A DNA stretch of 64,000 nt from Diphasiastrum complanatum (Eukaryota; Streptophyta; Lycopodiopsida; Lycopodiales; Lycopodiaceae), in the NCBI GenBank assembly GCA_029204225.1, contig CM055102.1, forward strand, positions 3,227,528-3,291,527. Reading direction: 5' to 3'. How positions within the stretch are numbered: position 1 is the first letter of the stretch; each line of letters begins with the position of its first letter. Below are positions 21,129-33,008 of this stretch, in pieces. Both the position numbers and the translations under genes were made by a program. The notes below the pieces were generated by a model. The model was not told where the DNA came from and made no database searches. It saw only the letters and a program-made list of their open reading frames with translations.

Positions 21129-24100
21129 GAGGCCACTCTTTGTGTTAAGATATAGTTGGATGATAGTTGGCTAGTAATGTGATAGTGAGTTGATGGTGAT
21201 AGTTGGAGTTGATGAGTGTGATGTGATAGTAGAATGCCATGTTCATTGAGAGTGTCATTATATTGAGAGTTAGTTAGGAGTCATTTGAGTTGGAAGTCAT
21301 GTTGGTTGAGAGTCTTTTGGAGTGTGAGTTTGTTTGTTTGAGAGAGCTTGTGGTTTAGTTCCATTTTGTGTTTAATGTTGCTCAAGGTTAGTATTACTTT
21401 GATGTTAGTTGCTTTGTGTAGTGCTTGAAGTTGGATATTTGCAATGTGCATTAGTGATGTTGGAAGTGATGCTAATTTTGAGAGGGATGGTGTAGTTGAA
21501 AGAGTGCATTGTTGAGTTCCATTGGTGGTGAGTAGGGTGTTTCTTACCATGCTTGTTTAGGGATTGTGGTGGATTAAAAGGATGTTGTTAGTAATGTTGC
21601 TTTGGAGGTATTATTTGAAGTTGAAATAATTGGTTGTATGATTTGTTTGTGCGATGGTAAGGAGGAAGTCTTTTGATTAGTGGTTTGATTAAGGTATTAT
21701 AGGGTTTTTGAGTGATTGAATGTTTGCATTTGAGAGTGGGTTAAATGTTTGATTGGATGTAGTTGCTTGAGTTTACAAATTGATACATAAAAGAGGCATG
21801 GTCGCACTTATGAGTCAATGTTTTGGTGAGGGACGAATGGAGGTTAGTGTTTTCAAGTTGTTAGCTACTTACTTGCAAATTGATAGAGGTTGTGCCAAAA
21901 TTTGTGAAGTAGGAGGTTGAGAGTGGAATCGTCGTTTGAATGTCTTGTTGGGGAGTGATTCTAATCATGTTGGAAGGAGCGAAGTATGTTTTGAAATACC
22001 ATTTTTGCAAGTAAAAATCAGTGGTGGAACACCATCAACGGTTTGCCAACGACTTGCAGCCACACTCAAATTTCGCAATCACTTACTCTACGCCCTACAT
22101 GCTGTACGGTTGGAGGTTATCTGGTTTTCGTATCGTAACTTGAGCTATGTGAGGCCTACATGCAACTCATTCGTCTGGTCTTGCCTCCATCAAGTGTCTC
22201 TGGAGTGCCTACAATCTTGCTGCGTGGTTTGTGCCCTGATCCTGCATGTGCCAGTTCTTCTCTATGGTTCCTCCTCACTGATCCTGCAGTTTCACGTTGC
22301 CTCCGCCCTCTGGATGTTCGTTGAATGCCTCCTATGCACCCTCGCTACCTCATCGATGCCCTGCTGGCCCTGCGATCTGCCTGCTGCCTCTGCCTACAGT
22401 GTGCTTGCTGGAGATCTTCCTGCCTGTCTATGGCCCTGTATGCTCTACGTGCCCACCTACCTATCTGTACTGACTATAGGAAATTAGGCCCTGCTATTCC
22501 TATCTGTCCATCGCTGATAGAAAGATCAGAAGTTCTGACACTGGGTTTTTTCCCAATAGCTGTCTGTTGCCAGCTGTCAATACCTATCCACCACCAAAGA
22601 AGACCACATTTTTTCCTTCAGAGAGTGAGAATCGAGGCATGGAGAGTCACTGCAACGAAGCCATCTATGTGACAATATCCACTCGCCTCTTTGTAGAGAA
22701 TATCAGTCATAGTTCTTTGGAAAACCATCGCTTGACATATTGCCACTTCTGTAGGGTATCCAATCTCAGTTCTGAAACTCTAAATCAGTGATTGCAGAGA
22801 CAACGGTTCACCAAACTTTTGCAGTAGTCAATCGCACTATCAGTTGAATCAAAGTTTGCTATCAAGACAATCGCTGATTGCAGAGGCATGTCTTTGGTGA
22901 AAACTGCTCACATTCTTGTGGATTTCAGTAGGAATACGCGCGCTTAAAGTCCTTACTTGCATTCGACTATTGAGTGAATGGTCTGTGTAGGATGCTGAGA
23001 AATCATTTTGTATTGCGTTTAGAATTGTTACAAGAATCATAGTTGTAGCATACTAGTACTGTGTGATGTGTTTGATACTTTAGAACTTAATCATTTCAAT
23101 AATTCCGCATCTGTCATGTCCCTACCATGACATAATCATTTGTGAGTCTCTTCCTGAAAGAGTGGAAATTGAAGTGTCATGTCAGTGTGTAAAGTGTCAA
23201 TTTTTCGTAGCCTTCATCATTTCAAATTAAGTGACAGTTTCGTTTTTGCATGTATTTGTATTATGAGCACCGGACTATCCTTGTGGTTTAGAATTTGGAA
23301 GGTGAGCTTATATTCTATCAAAGTAGGGAAACGGTTTTCTGATATGTGATAACTGAATTGCTGTATGCCGTGACTAGAATACCAGGAGCCTTAGCATTTT
23401 TTACCTTTGTCATTCTTCGTCAGTATTCAAAAAACTTACTACATACTCTAGTAGAGGAGGCAAGTGATTTTTGATAGTATGCATCAGTATTATGAAACTA
23501 GCATTTTTCACTGTTAGAGCAGCTGTGTATTGCGGTTCGGTAGCATGAGAAAATGTTTTTCTTCATAGTAAATGCATTTGGTTGTTGGTCGGTCTATAAA
23601 CTAGTTGACATACAACATTATTGATAATTTGTGGGAATCGTCAAGTTGGAATCTTTTGTTCGTCATTTATGAAACGTATCAACATGATCCGACCTCTATG
23701 AAACACCAGAGCAGGTCGTCCACCAGCCGTGGTTGAAAAACACCACCTTGGTTAAAGCGTCACACTAGTCACACCCGTCGTCAGTACTGTCTAGCAAAAT
23801 ACCTAGACCCGACGGTCGGCGAAAATACCGCCGCTTAGCAAACAAAGCGGTGCGTATAACTTGCACCCCACGAGCACATCATAGACAATAAATCAGTTTC
23901 CAGCCCATGTAAGATTTTTACTAACTATAAGCCGAATTCAATGAGGAAAGAGATATTAGCAAGATCCTAACACGAATAAGTGATCAGAAGTTTTACGGAA
24001 CCATGACCCTAGAAAGCTAGTGAATCATTGTAGCCAAAAGTACTAGCACCCCCTCCTTGCAACCGTATCTCTGAGAGCCTGAAAAACTCTCATCGGTTGG

Positions 24101-24251
24101 GGAGCACGGGGCAATAGAGAGGGCCATCAGGGTTGGAAGTGGCAAATCCTTTGCTGCTCATGTAGGGCCGAACCGCCATTAGATGTGAGACCCCTTGACC
24201 CTTTTAGGACGTTTTGGCTGGACCAACCCCCTGTAAAAAATGGCCTTAACA

Positions 24252-24462
24252 GACATCTACTTGCCAAGAGGTCTTATGGCTCATAAGGCTTTTGGTGGAG
24301 CTTCAAGTCATGGAGGCCAAGGAGGTCCCATGGATCTATTGTGACAACCAATCAGCCCAACAACTTGCCACCAATCCTACATTTCATGCAAGGAGCAAGA
24401 ACATCGAAATTGCTCATCATTTTGTGAGGGAGAAGGTGCAAACAAGAGAGATCAAACTGGCA
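24252..24462 (+). pseudogene. Copia RNase H remnant (right part)
   Basis: This continues the gene broken at 20044: STCQEVLWLIRLLVEL, then WIYCDNQSAQQLATNPTF, HARSKNIEIAHHFVREKVQ and TREIKLA. It stops abruptly at about 24462, where Ty3/gypsy sequence begins. Confidence 0.9.
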
Positions 24463-24463
24463 T

Positions 24464-26368
24464 TGTCACGGATTATTCCAAGATTAAAGTCATCGTTGAG
24501 TTACCGTCACCAGGAACAATTCGAGGAGTCTATGTGTTTATAAGTCATGCCAATTACTATCGAATATTTATTCTATTCTTTGCAAATTTAGCAAGACCTA
24601 TATACAAGCTGACTATTGTACCAATATGGACAGTTGAGAAGTTGAAAGCATTTGAAAAATTAAAGAAAGCTTTAGCTTCTGCACCGATACTACGAGCTCC
24701 AATTTGGACAATTGAGTTTCATGTTCATACCGATGCGTCAAAATATACAATTGGATCAGTTTTGATGCAACCAGGTGAATATAGCATTAGCCATGGTTTT
24801 TTCTGTTAAGAAGTTTCGACATTATCTATTGGCAACACATTTTGCATTTTATACTGATCATTAGTTGTTACTTTATTTAGTGAGCAAGACATATTATACG
24901 AGGCGTATTGCAAGATGACTACTTTTATTGACTGAATTTGATTTTCAAGTTGCGGTTCGAAAAGGTAAACAACATTATCTAGCTGACCATGTCTCAAGGA
25001 TCGAATCAGCACCAGTTAATACTGAAGTGGATGATGAACTTTCAGATGTTGCGTTGTTCTATGTTGAAGCAGTACCTAAGTGGGCCGCAGATATTGTTGA
25101 ATATCTAAGATTAGGCCAACCCAATGACTCCTTGACAAAAGTACAAAAGAGACAATTGATTCTTAAGGCACAACCTTATCAATTGATTGCCGGACAATTG
25201 TATCGACGAGGAATGGATAATTGTATCGACGAGAAGATGTGTTTTGCCGCATGAAGTATCTGAACTTATCATGTTTTTCTATGATGGAATGGGCGGAGGA
25301 CATTTTTCAACAGATATCACTGTTCGCGAACTTTTGCAATTAGGATGTTGTTGGTCTACACTTCATAAAGATACAAAAAATTATATTCAATTATGTGATA
25401 TTTGTCAACGTGCACGGTGTCCTACGAAACAAAATTATGAACCTTTGCATCCGGTTTTATCGCAAGTAACGTTCGAGAAATGGGACCTTGACTATGTTGG
25501 TCCTATTCATCATGCGGCAAGAGGATTTCAAGCTCGTTACATCATCATTGCAACTGATTATATGACCAAGTGGGTTGAAGTGAAAGCAGTTCGAGTTGCA
25601 GATGTGAAATCTATGGCTAAGTTCTTTTATGAACACATTATTGTTAGGTTTGGATGTTCTATCGAGATTGTCAGTGACGCGTAACACATTTTGTGAACGA
25701 AACGATAAAGTGTCTGTTGGAAGACTTCTTCGTTATTCATCGGTGTAGTACTCTGTATTATCCGAGGGGTAATGGCCAAGTTGAATCTTCCAATAAGATT
25801 CTCGGCAATATTATGACAAAAACGATGGAAGCAAGCCGTTCTGATTGGGAACATAAACTGCATGTAACATTATGGGCATTCAGAACATGTTACAAAGGTA
25901 GTACAAATCAAACACCATTCCAGCAAGATGCAGTTATGCTGATTGAATTTTTGATACCTTCTTTACACATAGCAGCAACGTTGGATAAAGCGAAATCCTT
26001 ACAAATTTGTCATGAGGCTTTACAAAAATTTTGTGAGACCAGATTGATGGCAATTCATGCATTAGCAGCAGAGAAAGCTCGCCGTAAGGCATGGTACGAT
26101 TGCCGACTACACAAAAAAAAATCTGAAGGAAGGAGATCTAACACTGATGTATAAGATGAAACTGATCAAAGGCAAATTGAAAATTACGGATGAAGGACCG
26201 TACAAGGTTAAAGTAATATTGAGCTATGGAGCAGTTATTTTAGAACATTTGGATGGAAAACGATTTGATACTCTGGTGAATGACAGCCGACTACGAGTTT
26301 TTGATCCAACACCTTGTCAATTTCACTTTTGTTGTTTTACAATTTTTGTTTTATTTTGGCAGCTTTGA
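24464..26368 (+). pseudogene. Ty3/gypsy RT end, RNase H and integrase remnant
   Basis: The order is gypsy-type. The RT C-terminus reads YSKIKVIVELPSPGTIRG. RNase H has FHVHTDASKYTIGSVLMQPG. A linker reads HYLADHVSRIES. The integrase zinc domain includes GGGHFSTDITVRELLQLGCC and CDICQRARCP. The core has WDLDYVGPIH, ATDYMTKWVE and a damaged SDxGTHF region (SDA, stop at 25682), then YYPRGNGQVESSNKILG. The C-terminal domain is at 26147-26368. Frameshifts or stops near 24806, 25250 and 25682 inactivate it. Its own LTRs and gag are not adjacent. Confidence 0.9.
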
Positions 26369-26595
26369 GAAAAGTGCAATAACTTTTGCATATCTTATCC
26401 AAATGCCTTGAAAATTGGTGCAAATGAGAGCTTAGACAAAGATCTACAAAGCTATAGAATCAATTAGAAATGAAAAATGAAATTGAATGCAAAAAATTAG
26501 TTTGAACAGACATGAAAAATTCAAAGTTAGAAATTATCAAAAAGAAAGCTACAAATGTAATCATGAATTTAGGATCTATGCTATGATACCAGAAA
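26369..26595 (-). other. E-family leader and primer-binding site, minus strand
   Basis: Reading the minus strand away from the LTR end at 26596, TGGTATCATAGC (26580-26591) differs by one base from the Met-type site TGGTATCAGAGC and is set four bases from the LTR. AT-rich leader sequence follows and ends against the gypsy remnant. Confidence 0.6.
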
Positions 26596-26999
26596 TGTCA
26601 TGTGCCAAATCTTAAACTAATAGCAATAACAATGAAGTGAAGCTAAAAACAAGAAGATAACAAGACAATCATAATAGCATATTAATAGAAAGCTAGAAAC
26701 AATGAGATCATTAGTAATGGAAATAATAGTACAAGATATGAACATGAGCATTGATTCATGTGGATAGGGCACATGAGACCTAGCAATGGAGATCCCTATG
26801 GCTCACATTCACAAAGAAACTAAAAGCTCTCAACTTGCAAATGAGCCAAAAGATTCACAAATTGATGTCTCTTGTCTAGTTATAGACAATGCTCTTACTT
26901 AACTAAACATAAGTATTTTAAGGGATAGTTAGCCCTTGTTAAGTATTATTTAAACTAGATTGGGCCCTTGTTGGCCTATTATCCTTATTAATTACTTTG
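26596..26999 (-). repeat. E-family LTR, distal part, minus strand
   Basis: In minus orientation this matches the LTR at 31878-32345 from CAAAGTAATTAATAAGG onward and extends to the true end ACATGACA. That end is the inverse of the LTR start TGTCATGT. The first ~120 bases are missing here but occur in the opposite orientation at 27323-27440. Confidence 0.88.
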
Positions 27000-27322
27000 T
27001 CTCCTGGAAAATGATTCGATCATTTCCATGCACTACAAATGTTTTTGACTCATCCTTTCAGGTCAATCAACAAGATCAAGCAGATCAGGCACTGGATACC
27101 ATCAAGGTCGTTCATGTGGTCAAATCATCGAAGCAGTTCGACACCACGGTACCTAAAGGCTATGAAAAAGAAGACTTCTTTGAGAAAGAAGAGCCACGAG
27201 CACGACCTCAACGCCAAACATGCACTGCATCTGTCGTTCCTACTCCTGCTGCTGCTACCACAACTTCAACACCGATGGATTCTAGTAATGCACTTGGTTT
27301 AGTCTCTAACCTTGCGGTGTGA
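27000..27322 (+). pseudogene. Unidentified coding-like fragment beside the E LTR start
   Basis: An open frame ends ...SNALGLVSNLAV with TGA at 27320-27322, directly against the LTR start at 27323. It contains a charged stretch (KGYEKEDFFEKEEPRARPQR) and a Thr/Ala-rich tail. No family is recognised and no polypurine tract separates it from the LTR. It is probably a flank carried in a small inversion. Confidence 0.25.
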
Positions 27323-27440
27323 TGTCATGTACTTTAAGTACATCAGTGTTTTTGCAATATAATATCCATTGTAAGCTTTGTAGGCCCAAAAGGAGCTATT
27401 AGCCTTAATAACAAGGCGGTTCTCTCTTTAGGCCTCAAAG
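27323..27440 (+). repeat. E-family LTR, first 118 bp, plus strand
   Basis: It begins TGTCATGTACTTTAAGTACA and matches 31878-32001 up to CAAAG, where it stops. ATGTACTT and AAGTACAT near the start form a hairpin around one T. It is the complementary half of the LTR at 26596-26999. Confidence 0.88.
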
Positions 27441-28318
27441 GGTCTAGGACTCTGAGGCATCACAAAAATCTCGTTTGCCTCCAAGGGATCAGAATCATCA
27501 AACATATTCATGAACGCCTGCGTATTTGGTGAAGTAGCTTGAGTGTTTTTTTTTTTTTGGGGGGGGGGGAGATGGCTTTGGCAGCTGTGGTAGTAGTTGT
27601 GCTTCGTCCAACTCAATATAGGTAAATCTGAGATGGATATGTGATGTGGCAACTTGGTGAAGGTTTCTAAAAATGTATGTGCAAAATGACTCAAAAGTGG
27701 TTTTCTAAGGCATTTTTTTCACAAAAAAGTAATTCTTGAAAATACTTTTCTTCAACTTTTTCTGATCTGATGACTTTTTTTTACTTTTGCTCATTATTTT
27801 TTTAATTTTTTTTAGTTTTTTTACTGTCTTTTTCAAAAAAAGAAAAAATAATCAAGTAGTGAAGAATTTTCATTTCACTTTATTTGTTCAGATTTGATTT
27901 GAGTAGTAATCTCAAGTTTTTTTACATATGAAAATTGTCTTAGCTTTGATCTGATCCATATGGCAAGTCATTTGGATTAGTATTCAAAAATTTATGACAA
28001 ATTTTGATTTGTAGCTCTAGTTTTGTTAATTTTTCTTTTTCAAATTTTTCAAACCTGTTCTGTTGTAAATTTGACCTATCAAATCACATTCAATAGCTGA
28101 TCTGATATTATGAGCTGATAGAGCTTGTTGTTAGATTTTTAAAGGTACTAAATTTTTTTTATTTGGATCAATATTACGTAAGTAATGATCAAATTAGTGG
28201 AGATGGGTCAGACTAGCCAAAATTCTGAAAATTTGTTTTACAAGTGAGAGAGCACTTCAACGCCTGGGTATTGAAATTTAGTGCGTTTGTAAATTTATTT
28301 TCACATCTTTCATTTTGA

Positions 28319-28353
<35 letters not shown>

Positions 28354-28404
28354 CTATAACTAACCCTACCTTTCTCAGCCCTAACCCCCTCGCGACCTAA
28401 ACCT
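27441..28404. other. Non-coding AT-rich segment with homopolymers
   Basis: T13 followed by G11 lies at about 27546-27569. Long T/A-rich stretches follow at 27770-27850. A (TA)15 microsatellite lies at 28323-28352. No gene or LTR end was recognised. Confidence 0.5.
28323..28352. repeat. (TA)15 microsatellite
   Basis: Fifteen uninterrupted TA units. Confidence 0.97.
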
Positions 28405-28935
28405 ATGCTCTACCCTAACCTGATCCTAAGGCCCAAAATACCCCCCTATTCTACTCGGCTACCTACGCAACCCCCGCTTTCTCAAACACTCGGTCCACGA
28501 CTCTCCTCCTGTCCGCCTACCATTAGCAATTTAGCAACTACGCGTGACTTTAGAAATCAGAATGTCCTACGAGAGATCAGATGCTCATTCCATGTCGTAG
28601 AACACTATACATCATCATGGACAATCTTCAGATCACGAGGTATCAACACAGAACATCATCACCCAAACTCAAACACGAATCAACACAGAACATATCACCC
28701 AAACCCAAAAACACGAATCAACACAGAACATCATCACCCAAACCCAAAAACACGAATCAACACAGAACATCATCACCCAAACCCAAACACGAATACGAAT
28801 CTACAGAATGCACAGCCCGCTGACCAAATCCTTTGCGACCAATGCCATCGTCGGCTGAGCACAGAAGAGTATTTAAGCAGTCAAAATGCTCCGCAAATTT
28901 TTGACCAAGCTCATGAGAGAACATTAGGCTCGTAG
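28405..28935 (+). other. Open frame carrying an in-frame minisatellite, function unknown
   Basis: An ATG frame of 176 codons is open, but its composition is mostly explained by a repeat. NTEHHHPNPK-type peptides come from ~4 copies of a 39-bp unit (about 28648-28800) containing CAACACAGAACATCATCACC. Thirteen codons per unit keep the frame. The N-terminal part has no recognisable domain. I do not claim a gene. Confidence 0.25.
28648..28800 (+). repeat. 39-bp minisatellite, about four copies
   Basis: The unit contains AATCAACACAGAACATCATC and then ACCCAAACCCAAA. One copy has a 3-bp deletion and another a 6-bp shortening, so the reading frame is retained. Confidence 0.85.
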
Positions 28936-30116
28936 AATGCACTGATCACGACCCTAAAAGCTAAAAATCGGCTGCTTCAAGCTCCCTTGAATCTGAAGCA
29001 CTTGAGGACTCAATGCAGGGTCTCCGTCAAACTGAAAAATGTAGCGCGGATCTGCTTCAACTTTTACATTCAGATGAAGCTCTGCACCAGATCTTTGTTT
29101 GCTCGGGTGGCTTCTCATCGCAGGAAACCTCTAGCTGTTTGTATTTGCATGGATAACTCGGAAACTCAGGCATTCAGTTTGTAGGTATTCTGGTGAAAAG
29201 GAGATGCAAGCAGAGAAGCCATGGATCTGAAGAAAGTGTTGGATCAGACTGTCAGGGAAATTAAGAGAGAAGTTTTCTTTCACTTACTCCGCAACACGGC
29301 ACGACCCCCTTGCAATCCAGTGAAGACGATGATCCCATTTTCTCTCTCGGCTCTATCCAGGTCTCATTGGGCTCTCTCCCTCCGATGTCCCTTATTGGCA
29401 CTTATTGGCCCTGGAGGGGGAGTAACGCCTGCTCCCGTGCATGCGACACGTGGATCGGGTGCCCGGGCCCTCAAAATTTTCTTGGTGAGACGCTATCGTG
29501 GTTTTGGGCACCCGACGCCAGCGTCTCGCGATTTGGAACACCCTGCCCTGGCGCCGCACGGGTAGGCAGGGGGGCGAGCGTAGGCCCGGGGCGCGCCAGG
29601 TGGGAGCCGGGTAGTTGGAGCCCGAAATTTTCCCGAGCACCAGGCGTGACTGGCGAGCCCCCAAGCACGCACACATGGTAGTATTGAACAATTTCTGTAA
29701 TATATACAGAAGTTGCTCAGTCCATAGGAAACTTATGGGACAAAGCTGAGCTTTGCAGGAAGGTGTGTAGGTGCTTGGCAAGGGGGCAGATGGTGGGGAC
29801 AGGGTGGGGACACGCAGCTGTGATGCATTGGGACGAGCGTCATCGTATGCATCCCAATAAGAGACGAGGCTCTCCCTCGCGAAAATTCCTCTGCTCGGTC
29901 GAGATTCCTCTCTCTCTTACACTTGGTCCAAATCCCTCTCTCTCCTACCTTGTCACTCGGTCAAGATCCCTCGCTCTCTCTACCCCGACTTCTCTCGGCT
30001 AGGTTAGTCAGTCACACATCCTTCTCTCTCTCCCCGCTTCCCTCAAATTTTTTTTTTACATTGCACATAAACTTCAGCTCAGTATACCATAACCTACAAG
30101 TCCTTCAATTGTCAAG
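28936..30116. other. Mixed segment with a GC-rich island and CT-rich repeats
   Basis: 29300-29680 is strikingly GC-rich against AT-rich neighbours (GGGTGCCCGGGCCC near 29457) but has no convincing coding signal. At 29890-30010 a ~36-bp CT-rich unit (ACTCGGTC or ACTTGGTC then CCTCTCTCTC) is repeated about three times, just upstream of an acidic ORF. It could be a promoter or leader of the element whose remnant follows. Confidence 0.4.
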
Positions 30117-31870
30117 ATGGATGTGGATTTCGATTTTGATTATATAAATGACAGTGATTCCGAATACAAAGACCAATCTAACTATGATTTTGAAGATCAA
30201 TATTATGAGCACAACGATGGCAAATCCAATCAATGCGAACATGTGTCATATGGAGACTATCTGGAACCTAATGAAAAACATATCGATGATCATGATGATC
30301 AACAAGTTTACTAGATCAGTCAACATAATCCAAGTGATGCTGTTTATAGTAGTGAAAGTGAGATTGAGGAGCTGAATTCATGTCAATAAGAACAAGAACT
30401 GTAGGTTTCGAAATATTCTAAGTAAATTGCAGGCCACACAAGATCTGATAGTTGGAATGCTGTAGGAAATGGAACAAGATCGGCAAGATGATAAGGTGAG
30501 ATGGGAATAAGATTGGCAAGACGATAAGGTGAAATGGGAAAGATTGTTGCTAGCCTATCTGGTGGGCAAAACAAAATTGCGGGAGCTGATCAAGGATGTA
30601 ATGAGCCATCTACATCGTTCCAATTACCATCCACATTACAAAATGTAACATCTTCTCAAGATGTCCGGAGAATTGACATGGACAAGGAAAAACAAGTATT
30701 ACAAAGTCATATTGAATATCTAGTCAGACTTGAAAATGACAAGGGAACATTGGAACAATGAGTGCAACATGATGAAGAAGAACAACTATCAACAATGAGA
30801 AAACTTGTGCGACAAATAGATCAACCAACTTCATCAACGGCTCTTGTTCCATTGAATTCACAAGAAATGGCCAATCAACATTTATGCAGTCTTATGGAAT
30901 GTTTACAGAATCGGCAACATAAATGTAATTCCCAATTTGAATCTTATGAAGACAATATTGTTGTTTTCAATATTGATCTTCAATTGAGCAGTACAAGGGC
31001 CGATTCAAGCAATGAAGTTGCCAATGAGGCAAATCACTCAAGGACCCCATCTTCCTTGAAATTACAAGAACTATCACATCACATTCAACCAGAAGACTTG
31101 TCTAGAACATCTTGTGAAATGGGTAATAAACAAGAATAAAATTGATCTATATGAAGGTTTCACATTCAATATAGAGTGCACAATGGAATGTGTTTAGACT
31201 TATAATATACAAGCTGGATATTGTTCAAGCTATGAGATGGGAAAAACAATTAAAAAGTCATTATATCAAAGTTTCTAGTTTGTGGTTCAAAATAGTGGAG
31301 ATATCAATAAGTTTGAACATGGCGATGTAATCTACGAAAGTTTTTTTTGTAGAGACTTTGAGTGAATGAGATATCATCACTCTTTGATCATGACAATAAT
31401 TCCTTCATGTGGGATCTCCACAATTCAAATGCAAGATTCATGGTTATCGTCAAAGCATTTGGATTGAACGACAAAGCGACTATCGAACAACATGACAAAG
31501 TCTTCAGGCCAGCACAGGCAGATGCAATGCTAAAACATGATCCTAAAGAAATTGGATAGATCATCCAATTTGTCATGAGGTGTCGAGAAAGCAGACAAAA
31601 GAAGATATTGCGGTGATACACTCTGTCCATTCCATATAGATTGGTTGCCAACAAGCAATATAATGCTTCATCAACTTCTTCTTTGGCCATCATTTTTCCT
31701 TCAAAGGAACAAGGATTATAGTCTAGAGCTAGCAAAATGGATTCAATTCGACAACTTTGGATTTGTAATGAGACAATGATGTTTTTTGGACGACACATCT
31801 TCAACTTAACCAAAGCGATCAAACTGATCAGATAAGCGTCTTCATTTTTTAGAACAAAAATGTTTAAATA
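30117..31870 (+). pseudogene. Degraded internal region of an E-family element
   Basis: A broken series of frames begins at 30117 with a highly acidic Asp/Tyr-rich peptide (MDVDFDFDYINDSDSEY, stop at 30312). A 33-bp duplication follows (about 30478-30543, GACGATAAGGTGAAATGGGAA type). Next come Gln/Glu/Ser-rich frames at 30534-30761 and 30762-31139 separated by a single stop, and a short frame at 31362-31559. The run ends at a purine tract and the E LTR, so it is probably E internal sequence. No RT or integrase motif is visible. Confidence 0.4.
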
Positions 31871-31877
31871 GGAGGAG
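31871..31877 (+). other. Polypurine tract before the E LTR
   Basis: GGAGGAG directly precedes the LTR start TGTCATGT, marking the following LTR as a 3' LTR. Confidence 0.65.
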
Positions 31878-32345
31878 TGTCATGTACTTTTAGTACATCA
31901 ATGATTTTCAAGACATTATAATATCCATTGTAAGCTTTGTAGGCCCAAAATGAGCTATTAGCCTTAATAACAAGGTGATTCTCTCTTTAGGCCCTCCAAA
32001 GTAATTAATAAGGATAATAGGCCAACAAGGGCCCAATCTAGTTTAAATAATACTTAACAAGGGCTAACTATCTCTCAAGATAACTATGTTTAGTTAAGTA
32101 AGAGCATTGTCTATAACTAGGCAAGAGATATTAATTTGTGATTTCTTTGGCTCATTTGCAAGTGAGAGCTTCTTGCTTCCTCCTTATGAATAGAGCTATG
32201 GGGATATCCTTTGCTAGGTCTCATGTGCCCTATCCACATGAATCAATGCCCATGTTCATAGCTTGTACTCTTCTTTCCATCACTAATGTAATTCTATGGT
32301 GATCTCCATGTTTCTAGTTTTCTATGGACATGCTATCTTGATTGT
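31878..32345 (+). repeat. E-family 3' LTR, interrupted after 468 bp
   Basis: It begins TGTCATGTAC and aligns with 27323-27440 and, inverted, with 26596-26999. It stops at ...CTTGATTGT, where an A-family copia LTR starts. In the uninterrupted copy the sequence continues GATTGTCTTG, so the copia inserted at ATTGT. Confidence 0.88.
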
Positions 32346-32996
32346 TGTGAAAGATTCAACTAGTTTCATCACATTTTGCAATATTTCCATATTTGGCATA
32401 TTGAGACCAAAACTTGTCTTAGACTTAGAGGTTGACTTTTCAAAGTTCATTAGTCTAAATTTCATTTGAATAAATACTTTTTGAAAGTGTGGGAAAGATA
32501 GAATGCGAGTTTGAGTAGATTCAATTTGAATAAGTTGGGTACATTGAATCTAGACCCAAAATTAGTAGGGTTAGCATTTTGGTGGGAAAGCCAAGTGGCC
32601 AAATAGGGTTTGGACCTACTATAAAAGGATGTAACTCGTGGAGAGAGTGATCTTCTCTCTTCTCTATTTCATTTCATGCTTATACATGGTTCTCTTGGGT
32701 TCTACTATCCATTGGTGCACTATCTTGGTAATTGCTTGCAATTCTATGTGTAGAATGATCTATATTTGCTATTTTTGGATCCACACATGTGAAATACAGT
32801 AGCTTGCTGGTTTTTTTACGGACAGCCAAGGTACATAATCATTTCATTCAAGTTTGATCAAGTTTTATTAGTGTTTGCATCTCAAATTGTGTGTAGATGC
32901 TGATTTTTCTACATTCGTGAGATTGGTAGTGTATTTCTCTTTCTAACCAAAGATCATTAAAGTAGATTGGATCTTAAGGATCTAAAATCTTTCACA
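32346..32996 (+). repeat. 5' LTR of an A-family copia (651 bp)
   Basis: TGTGAAAGATTC to AAATCTTTCACA, followed at once by a primer-binding site, so it is a 5' LTR. CTATAAAAGG near 32620 is the TATA candidate. It is flanked on the left by ATTGT (32341-32345). Confidence 0.93.
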
Positions 32997-33008
32997 TGGT
33001 ATCAGAGC
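32997..33008 (+). other. Primer-binding site, initiator tRNA-Met type
   Basis: TGGTATCAGAGC abuts the LTR end. Confidence 0.95.

Larger units (their letters stand above)
20045..24251 (+). mobile_element. 4.2-kb TG...CA insertion, best read as a giant solo LTR
   Basis: The segment starts TGTTAGCCGA and ends GGCCTTAACA, with TGTTA/TAACA inverted ends. It is flanked by exact 5-bp duplications GACAT (20040-20044 and 24252-24256). Removing 20045-24256 rejoins copia codons ...YKALT with TCTACTTGCC (STCQEVLW). No internal LTR pair, gag or pol is visible. TATAAAAG at 21121 is placed as in a U3/R boundary. A single 4207-bp LTR left by LTR-LTR recombination fits all of this. Some Tat/Ogre-type gypsy elements have LTRs of this size. 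A non-coding DNA transposon with short TIRs is the alternative, but 5-bp duplications and TG/CA ends favour an LTR. Orientation is inferred from the TATA box. Confidence 0.72.

Noticed and set aside
22325-22672. Open frames of 115 and 183 codons (21936-22487) in the giant LTR
   Set aside because: Low-information composition, no recognised domain, and location inside a non-coding LTR-like insertion.
20045-24251. Interpretation as a DNA transposon with TGTTA terminal inverted repeats
   Set aside because: TIR similarity is limited to about five bases, the 5-bp duplication is typical of LTR integrases, and no transposase-like sequence is present; kept only as an alternative.
32997-33008. tRNA-like TGGTATCAGAGC segments (also at 13950, 35144, 51895)
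   Set aside because: Each abuts an LTR end and is a primer-binding site complementary to the tRNA 3' end; no tRNA cloverleaf is present.
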